64,000 nucleotides of DNA from Emmonsiellopsis sp. PD_33 (lineage: Eukaryota > Ascomycota > Eurotiomycetes > Onygenales > Ajellomycetaceae), in assembly GCA_032988165.1 (NCBI GenBank), contig JANTQF010000042.1:114380-178379 (forward strand), in the 5' to 3' direction. A model generated the notes under the pieces. The model worked only from the letters and a program-made list of their open reading frames with translations, searched no databases and had not been told where the DNA came from. Every line of letters starts with the position of its first letter. The first letter of the stretch is position 1. Shown in pieces: positions 56,817 through 64,000 of the stretch. The position numbers and the translations under genes are program-made.

Positions 56817-57581
56817 ATGCAGGTTATTGTAACTCCTTTTCGTGTTATTTCTGGGAGTTTTGAATAGTAAAAGATGGCTGTGATCGGTCCCTGATCCATG
56901 TACATAGATAGCAGACATATGGTCGGCTGGGCTGTGATTCAAAACTCCCTGATTAGCAATATGGAGGCTTCGTTAAAGGATGGGACCCTTTAACATATAG
57001 TAAATGTCTACCCAGTGTGTTATGTGCCCAAGAGTAATGAGCAGAGGGAAACACAGGTAGGAGTAATCACTCATTTTTGAAATTTCTCCATCAATTGTTC
57101 TTGGAAAGTGTCGTTTTTGCGCACTGGGTTTTATGACTTAGCCGCGAGAGAGAAAGAAAAAAAATCAAAGGAAAAGGAAATCAACAAACAAGGGAAATCG
57201 TATAGTTTACATGCCCAATGTTAGATTGAAACAGCCAAAAGATACAAAAAAAATTAGCTCCCTGAAAAGCACCGTACGCCGTTCTGCTCGCCGTAAATAG
57301 ACAATAAATAAACATCGGACCGGGCGGGACCTTCAATGCCATCTTCGCTTCCGATAGTATCCACCGATATCGAGAACGACGGAAGAGAGCCCCGGGCCGC
57401 AAAGGTCTGTATTCCGCCTTGTAATTTTTTCTTCGCTGAAGGTGAAGACACTCACTCTATGTAGCGGGCCTAAACCCCTTAACACCACTTTATGTCACTA
57501 CAACAGGGGTATGTAGCGTTCTCACCTTGCACATTCCCCGCCTGCATACATTATTCCGATGGATGGTGGACCGCTCCTAAC
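56817..57581. other. Convergent 3' flank of the CoA ligase and RPB5
   Basis: Non-coding, with an AT-rich stretch and short A-runs near 57159 and 57247. No gene seen. Confidence 0.45.
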
Positions 57582-58435
57582 TTAGGTGACCCAGCGATAA
57601 CTGGCATATCGTCCAGCCGTTTCACTCTTTCTGATAATCTTTACCACCTGTCCTCGTCGCAAGCCAAGATATTTGGCCACAGGATCTCCACTCTGGATAC
57701 GTGGTAGCTGAGATTCCTTCAACCGGTACCGATGCAGCAGCTTCTTCTTCTCGTCTGCGCTCAAAAGAACGTGCTTGGGCACGAGTTCGTGATGCGTGAT
57801 GTTGACCAACAGTTCCTGCTCTTGGAAGTGTTCGCAGAAACGACCGGGGATGCTGTTAAGAACGCGCATGGCGGAGGGGGAAATTGGGGTTTGGCTTATG
57901 AAGATACCGGTGTGGTAGTTTTGCTCGTCGATGAAATGGTTGAAAGCGCGGACTTGTTTCGTGCCAACGCTCTGGATATCGGCGCAGAATTCAACATAGA
58001 TGGTACCGCATTCGGGGACAGGGTTAGGTTTCGAAGGTGTTGCGAGAGGGGTGTATTTTTCCATCATTGCCTGAGAAGGGCGGGCGCTGATTTTCATCTT
58101 GTTGCGACTATTCAGCGGAATCAATGACGGTCAGTAAATGCGCCCCAGAATGTAGCGATCATAACAAGGAAAACATAATACATACTCAGGAAAGCCCAGC
58201 GCGTCTGAATATCGCGTTCGGAACTCATCAAGAGGAATTTTTACCTCCTCTTCGGTCACTTCATAGCCCTGCAGACAATGCCCATACAGCAGTCAGCAAC
58301 CACACATCCATTCCCAGGAGCAAGAACAGGCCATACCCGATCAGCCAACATCTCAAAAACCGTTCTCCAGGTGCGCCAGAGCCTCGTCATTTCGCGGTCG
58401 GCGTCCGCAGACGCCTTGGAGTATTCTTCATCCAT
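57582..58435 (-). CDS. RPB5: RNA polymerase subunit Rpb5 (ABC27)
   Basis: Exons 58435..58337, 58268..58186, 58107..57582, giving 235 residues. Shared subunit of RNA polymerases I, II and III, in the nucleus. The N-terminal jaw domain begins MDEEYSKASADADREMTRL, with LWRTWRTVFEMLADRGYEVTE rebuilt across the first intron in two parts. The C-terminal assembly domain is nearly universal: THHELVPKHVLLSADEKK, RYRLKESQLPRIQSGDPVAK, YLGLRRGQVVKIIRKSETAG. Slightly longer than yeast Rpb5 (215), mainly from an acidic/Ala N-terminal extension and a loop. Divergent from BFR1 with 442 bases between starts. Confidence 0.97.
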
Positions 58436-58877
58436 GGTATCAGAGCTCGTGCGACGGCGCGAAACGGGCTAAATCCGGGCAGAAAAGGGGCAGAGCAGGC
58501 CGCTGACGACCAGACCAAGCTCCAGGAAGCGGGCAAACCTGTGCTTCAGCGCAGACGGAGGGCGTGGAGGGGGGGTTGAGCAGCGGGAATCTTTTTTTGC
58601 GGTTGAGAAGTTCTCGAAAAATCGATGGGGCTGACCAAAGCGGTAAAGTTCGCCGCGCACAGACCACCCGAGTTTAGTTATTTCCGGCTGCCATTTTTTC
58701 CGCTTCGACTTTCTGTACAGGCCAACTCTTCGTTTGACAAACCTCCTCGCCCCCGCCGTCGCCGTTTGATCCCGCGCTGCCGCCATCCGGGCATTGGCCT
58801 CTCGTACGCTGTCCAGCCCGACCCTCTCCCGCTGTACCTGTCTGTTTCCCCCGGTTCCGTCTGATCCACCCTGCACC
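58436..58877. promoter_or_regulatory. Shared divergent promoter RPB5/BFR1
   Basis: 442 bases between the two starts. GC-rich part at 58720-58870 suggests a TATA-less housekeeping promoter. No specific sites named. Confidence 0.45.
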
Positions 58878-60515
58878 ATGGCCGCCGTCGCCAAAACCCC
58901 AGCTCCGGCGGAGCACAAGACCAGGCCGGAGAAGCCCAGCGAGGAGACCTACAAGGCCAACCTGGCCCAGGCCGAGAAGGAACTTGCCGCTATCCAGAAG
59001 AGAATGGTATATATCTCCTATTTAATGCCGTTTTACCCCCTGTCGGCCAGTACTGATGCAACATACGCTCTATATAGGAGGACGTGAAAGCCAAGATCGC
59101 TCTCGCTCAACCCAAAAACCAGGATTCTCCAGTGGTTAAGAGACAGCAAGAACTGCGTGCCGAACTTGGCGGTATTCGCCAGCAACAGCAGGGCTTCAAG
59201 GCTTCCCGCACCAGCGTGCAGGAGAAGCTGAACACCCTCGATGCCTCGATCAAGTCCCGCATTGCGGAGCAGAAGGCTGCCCGCTCCCGCGTCGCTTTCA
59301 AGAGCGTTGACGAGATCGACCGGGAAATTTCGCGGCTCGAGAAACAAGTCGATTCCGGCACGATGAGATTGGTTGACGAGAAGAACGCCCTTTCCCAAAT
59401 CTCGAGTCTCCGTAAGCAACGGAAAGGTTTCTCTGGCTTTGATGAAGCCCAGAAGTCTATCGAAGAACTTAAAGCGCAGCAAACTGAGCTGAAGAAGAGC
59501 CTGGACAACCCCGAGGCCAAAGCCCTCAGTGAGAAGTACTCGAAAATCCAACAGGAGCTCGATGCTATCAAATCCGAGCAGGACGGCGCATTCAAGAACT
59601 TGAACTCTCTCCGGGACGAGCGCACCAAAATCCATGGCGAGCAGCAGACGGCTTACACTGCGGTACGGACCATTAAGGATAACTACTACAAGGCTCGTAA
59701 GGCATACAAGGAATATGAGGATGAGGTTTACCGTATGCGTCGTGAGCGCCAAAAAGCTGAACGAGAGACCTTTGAACGGGAAAAGAAGAAGAATATTGCG
59801 GATAAGAAGCTGGAGGAAGCCTCCCGACCCGCCTACACTGACGAAATCATCATCGCTCAAGGTCTGATCCGACACTTCGACCCGTCCTACGATTTCTCCG
59901 CTCTGGGCCTGGAAAAGGATAAGAAGGAGCTGTCTAGTGGCTATCGTGCCGAAATTGGACGTACCATCGATGCATCCGGCATCAAGGGTATGAAGGTCAT
60001 CAAGAAGGGTGACAAGGAAGAGAACTACTTCATGGGTACTGGCGGAAAGAAGGGTAAGAAGGGCAAGAAGAACGCTGCCGCCAGCTCCCCTGCTCCCTCT
60101 CAAATGAACCTTAGCTTCGGTGTCATTGAAGACTTGGCCAGAGTTAAGGCCGACCCTCCCATGAACCAGTCGGATGTCCCAGCCTTGATCGAGAAATTGG
60201 CCGAAAAGATCACCAACTGGAAGAGCCAACAGGCCGCCAAAACTGCTGAGGTGAGAATTCCCAAGCTAGTATAACTTCTTGCATTCTGTAGCTAACATAA
60301 TTCAACAGAACATCAAGAAGGCCCAGGAAGAGATCGACAAACTTGAGGAGGAAACTGCCGCTAGCGAGAAACGCGCCACGGACACCGCCAAAAAGCCCGC
60401 TCTCCAGAACGAGGGCGCCAACGGCCACGTTTCTGCTGAAGCTGAGCTGAAGCAGGAAAAGGATGCTGTTGCTGACGCTACCGAAGAGCTGCAGAAAGCC
60501 TCTCTGGAAGAATAA
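58878..60515 (+). CDS. BFR1: mRNP and nuclear segregation protein Bfr1
   Basis: Exons 58878..59006, 59078..60250, 60309..60515, giving 502 residues. Almost wholly coiled coil and rich in Lys and Glu. Bfr1 associates with polysomes and ER-bound mRNPs and influences secretion and ploidy in yeast. Family segments seen: ETYKANLAQAEKELAAIQ, SVDEIDREISRLEKQVDSGT, MRLVDEKNALSQISSLRKQR, and AYTDEIIIAQGLIRHFDPSY. A short Lys/Gly-rich KKGKKGKKNAAASS separates the last helices. Uses the in-frame ATG at 58878 after an open 5' leader. A 398-codon frame on the opposite strand is an antisense artefact. Confidence 0.93.
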
Positions 60516-62829
60516 ACGCAGCCAACAGAATCCGTCATCGAGAATCCCACCACTTCTCGAGATCAAATCAGTGCACACAGTCCGCCAATTCTCATATTTC
60601 ATTCCTCGTTTTTGGATGTTTTTCTTTGTTACTGGGATATAAAATAAAAAAGTAGCCGCTGGGTGTACGATTTGAACTGTCTACATGCTTACGGAAAACG
60701 AAAAGGGCAAACAAAACGGCAAATTGATGGGATGAGTTTGGTTCTACCTATTTTTTCTCCCTGGCTTCCCCTTCTTCTCCTTGGGGAAGCCGTCGATGCG
60801 TCAGTTAGAATCTCCCTTTTATATTTCCTTTTCTTTTTTTTACGATGTTGATATTGTTTTTCGTTACTTACCCCTGCTTCACTGACGTATTTGTTCACGA
60901 ACATGAAGCACGCGAGCGAGTTTCTCTTTCCTTTTTCTCAGCACTTTGTTTCCGTTGTCACTTTTTTTTAATATCTATATTTTGTTCGCTATAAACGCAA
61001 TATATCATCGCTATCCTTTGCAGAGCTATATATAGATACATATATATCTATTACACTATGATGATTCCTTGATTCACTCCGGCTGCATGGTACATATGTA
61101 CAAATCCCGGCCTTCGGACCAGCGCTCGTATTCCGCAACCTTAAAAAAGGAAATCACGCATAAAGTTTTCTACCCCTCCTTCAACGGTTCCCTCCCCGCC
61201 CGCATTCATGAAGCCATCTTATATTTGCTTTCTGTCGTCCACGGTTCTTCTAGCGAAATGCACTCCCGTTATTAGCCTATTTTCTCTCCGTCCCGATTCG
61301 CGGGACAGCTTCAAGGGCATACCAAGATAAAAAAAAAAAAAAAAAAAAAAAGAGGGCAAACATCACCCGTTCGTTTCCAGCCTCAGTCTCCGGAAGATCT
61401 GTGAAACCCACAAGCCATCATATCACATTCATACCTTAGTATGCACCCTCTATCCCTCATGTCAGCTAAAACCCAACACTCCTAGCTGCCTCGGGTAACC
61501 AACATACATATCAAACATCACACAGGCCATACACAGTTAGTTATTAGTGCGTAGTACTCACCCCTGAGCGGGCAAACCTCCTTCACCCATCCGGCGGACA
61601 ATGGGGGGCGTCCGCGTAACTAACTTTATCCACAACGTAAGGAGGCTTGAGTTGACTCTCTGACCAGTAGATGCATCACTAACCAAGCAAAACATGAAGA
61701 GTAACAGTAGCAATAACAATAAATCTGCCAGCTCATCTCATCCTGTTAAATATCAACCAACCAACCCCATAGATCCCCCTGCATGCAACCCCGCGGCCCC
61801 CGCCTCCAGCCAGCCCCCTCCCTCTATCTAATTTTTTCTCTCTTACTATCCATCCCTACAACCTGCCCAGATTTAATGAAGGTATATCCCAACCATCATT
61901 TAAACTCAGCCACCCAATCAACGATCATATCGCGTATGCTTGACCGTTGGGCTAGTTTAGCTAGCTGCCTCTCTCAAGGCTCCGAAATAACAGCGTCCTC
62001 TAGGATCAATCTACCCAACAGTTTACCCACCCGCATCCGCATCCGTGCATCCCAGGCAGCGTCGTGTTTCTGTTTCCCGCTACCTGAATCCGGGCTTGCT
62101 TTCGTCCTTGATATTTGACAAGTAGTAGTTTTTCACCTACCTGCCTGCCTACCTAGTACTTACTAGTAGTTAACATACAAGCTAGGCCCCGAAATAACTA
62201 TAAAACGCCACCGTGGAGATCCATTTCATTCGATGCATACTACTAATAACGGCTAACGATGTAACTTACGCAGTCCCTGCACACCCACCCCTCCAACAAT
62301 AGCCAGATCAGATATCAGCAACATGCGTGCAGTCTAACGCATTAATTGTCAAATCCCCTAACTACTAATAGCATGTGGCAGGGTAAGTTGTCGAGCCGGC
62401 TTTCCTCTCTCCCATAATTTGTTCTCTGACTCTTCGATGATGGATTGATGATGGGGATGAGGGGGGAGGCTCGCCACGTATGTCCACTGCAGATACTACT
62501 GTATTTAGCTGGAGGGGTTTGTGTGATTTCAGATGGTCAATAGCTTCCAGCTCGATGTGGTAAGCTTATTGTTTGATCTCTAGAGCCCAGTGTAAGTGCT
62601 AGCCCCGGACTGAAGAACCAGGGGGGACAAGAGGAGGGGTAGGGATCAATGTAGGGATATTGATCCGTCAGGGGGGTGGTACTAAGATAGGGAGGTATAT
62701 AAATAACCAAGAGATCCCCGCTCCCCTGGTGCTCGGGTTTTGTTTTCCTGGGTTGGTTTGGTTGAAGTCGTACAAGAATATCACACAATCAAAAAAAAAA
62801 AAAAAACGCAAGCAAGCGCAGCGAACAAG
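60516..62829. other. 2.3-kb intergenic region
   Basis: BFR1 3' flank and SDR promoter. AT- and CT-rich, with a 23-A run at 61329..61351 listed below. No gene recognised on either strand. Confidence 0.5.
61329..61351. repeat. A23 homopolymer
   Basis: An uninterrupted run of 23 A. Could be a slippage-prone mononucleotide tract or a trace of an old retroposed poly(A) end. Confidence 0.8.
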
Positions 62830-64000
62830 ATGATAGGCGATTTCCCCCTGAAAGATAAGATTGTTCTGGTCACTGGTGGTGGATCGGGTATGTTCTGCAT
62901 ATCCCCTATATTGACAATACCCCTATCCATATCCATATCCATATCCATACCTCGCATACCTTGCCTATATCCATTCAGTTGGACACCACACATATATACA
63001 TACATACCTCCTACCCTCCCACCCCACACCCCCCTCCCCCAGAAGAATACCATATATACCAACTAACCCCTCCGCAAACACCAGGAATCGGCCTCTCCTT
63101 CGTCCAGCATGCCCTCTCTCTAAACGCAAAGGTCCTAATCGGCGACCTAAAACTAACCCCCGCGGCCGAAGAGCTCATCTCATCCTCATCATCCTCAAAC
63201 AACAATAACATAGCAGTAGTCTCATTCGTAAAATGCGACGTGGCAAAATGGGACGAATTGCAGAACCTGATCGACTCGTCGATGAAGATCTTCGGCGATC
63301 TGCCGGATGTTTATGTGCCTTGCGCGGGCATTTTTGAGCCGGTATGTGTCCGTGTACATGTACATGTAATGTACATACATACATGCATGTCTTTGACGTG
63401 CAGTGAACATTGAACGGGGATTGGCAGTTCTTGCCCCGCCAATCCCCCTTTTCCAAGCCCCAGCTCCCTCCCCTGCTTTCTTGCAAACACGAGTTATCAA
63501 AAAAAGGAAAACAGCCTTCACCATGAGAATGAAAACCCCCCCTCTCAGAACCCTAAACTAACAATCCCCAACTAACAGCCCGCCTCCTCCTTCTGGCACG
63601 ACACTGCCATCGCCACCACCGAACCGCACACGGACCACTACCTCACCCTCGACGTCAACATCACCCACCCAATAAAACTCACCCGCCTGGCCATCCGCTC
63701 CCTACAGAGCCGGAACAAGCGCGGCGTCGTGCTGCTCGTCAGCTCCATTGCCGGGCTAGACGGATACTATATAAAACCGCTCTACTGCGCGAGCAAGCAT
63801 GCGATTGTGGGGTTTGTGAAATCGATGGGCTTCGCGGAGACGCAGTTGGGGGTTAAGGTTGTGGCGGTTTGTCCGGGGGATGTATTTTTTTTTTTTTTTT
63901 TTGGTTTTTTTTTTTCTTCCGGCTTTTTTTTCGCCCCTTCCCCCCTTCCTCCTACCTCCCCCTCGCGGCCCCCGGCTGCGGTGTGGTCCGGTTGTTCCCA
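62830..64000 (+). CDS. Short-chain dehydrogenase/reductase, 3' end outside window
   Basis: Exons 62830..62887, 63085..63341, 63579..about 63881; the rest lies beyond the window. Classical SDR: the dinucleotide motif VTGGGSGIG crosses intron 1, then a degenerate NAG motif (VPCAGIFEP), the catalytic Ser in VSSIAG and YCASK as the catalytic Tyr-x3-Lys, then VVAVCPG. It resembles 15-hydroxyprostaglandin-dehydrogenase-type NAD-dependent SDRs; substrate unknown. Introns 1 and 2 are about 200-240 nt, long for this window, and carry simple repeats. An 18-T run directly after the last visible exon is presumably intronic. The donor after GGGGAT is weak (GTATTT), so the final junction is uncertain. Confidence 0.85.
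62924..62947. repeat. TATCCA hexamer repeat in SDR intron 1
   Basis: Four perfect copies of TATCCA inside the intron. Simple repeat. Confidence 0.8.
63885..63902. repeat. T18 homopolymer in SDR intron 3
   Basis: Eighteen T in a row just after the putative donor, followed by a further T-rich stretch. May hamper assembly here. Confidence 0.8.

Noticed and set aside
59033..60229. 398-codon frame on the minus strand over BFR1
   Set aside because: It is the antisense of a coiled-coil gene; biased codons produce a Leu/Val-rich open frame. BFR1 on the plus strand is clearly homologous and splices correctly.
1..64000. CRISPR arrays, rRNA or prokaryotic operons
   Set aside because: None seen; gene structure with spliceosomal introns is plainly eukaryotic.

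Overview
This window is nuclear chromosomal DNA from a filamentous ascomycete. Genes lie on both strands, many are split by short GT-AG introns of about 45-110 nt with CTAAC/CTGAC-type branch points, and the proteins are typical of Pezizomycotina: PTH11-like rhodopsin-domain receptors, a FlbE-like conidiation regulator, an AmdS-type amidase, a Dal5-type permease, Bir1 and Snu23. FlbE, the HNH-type family and the expanded SRPK-like kinase fit Eurotiomycetes, possibly Onygenales. That placement is inference; no search was run. All spliced models below were read by eye, with phase checked at every junction.

Layout. 0.7-5.5 kb (+): zinc alcohol dehydrogenase, a makorin-like CCCH/RING protein, and IST1. 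5.6-15.3 kb (-): a six-exon rhodopsin-domain membrane protein, an MFS transporter and a sulfotransferase-like protein, separated by long non-coding gaps. 16.6-33.6 kb is a dense housekeeping block: AP-2 sigma, FlbE, glycerol-3-phosphate acyltransferase, DPH5, SPT3, HIS5, TAM41, BIR1 and SNU23. 34-42 kb is more accessory: an F-box protein, a secreted DUF3472-like protein, a Dal5-like permease and a dead HNH-family gene. 42-51 kb: an AmdS-like amidase, an SRPK-like kinase and a second rhodopsin-domain protein. 50.8-54.8 kb is an AT-rich gene-poor stretch. 54.9-64 kb: a 4-coumarate-CoA-ligase-like enzyme ending in a peroxisomal AKL signal, RPB5 divergent from BFR1, and a short-chain dehydrogenase cut by the window end.

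How genes relate. The Dal5-like permease and the amidase both suit use of secondary nitrogen sources, and both have GATA-factor (HGATAR) sites clustered upstream. HIS5 has two ATGACTC (Gcn4/CpcA half-site type) motifs upstream. Three divergent pairs (DPH5/SPT3, TAM41/BIR1, RPB5/BFR1) share intergenic regions of about 400 bp. No CRISPR, operon, rRNA or secure tRNA gene was seen, and I found no convincing wholly new system. The most unusual items are the HNH-family pseudogene with four in-frame stops and an otherwise intact frame, and the 1,053-nt first intron of SPT3, which carries an in-frame acidic ORF running into exon 2.
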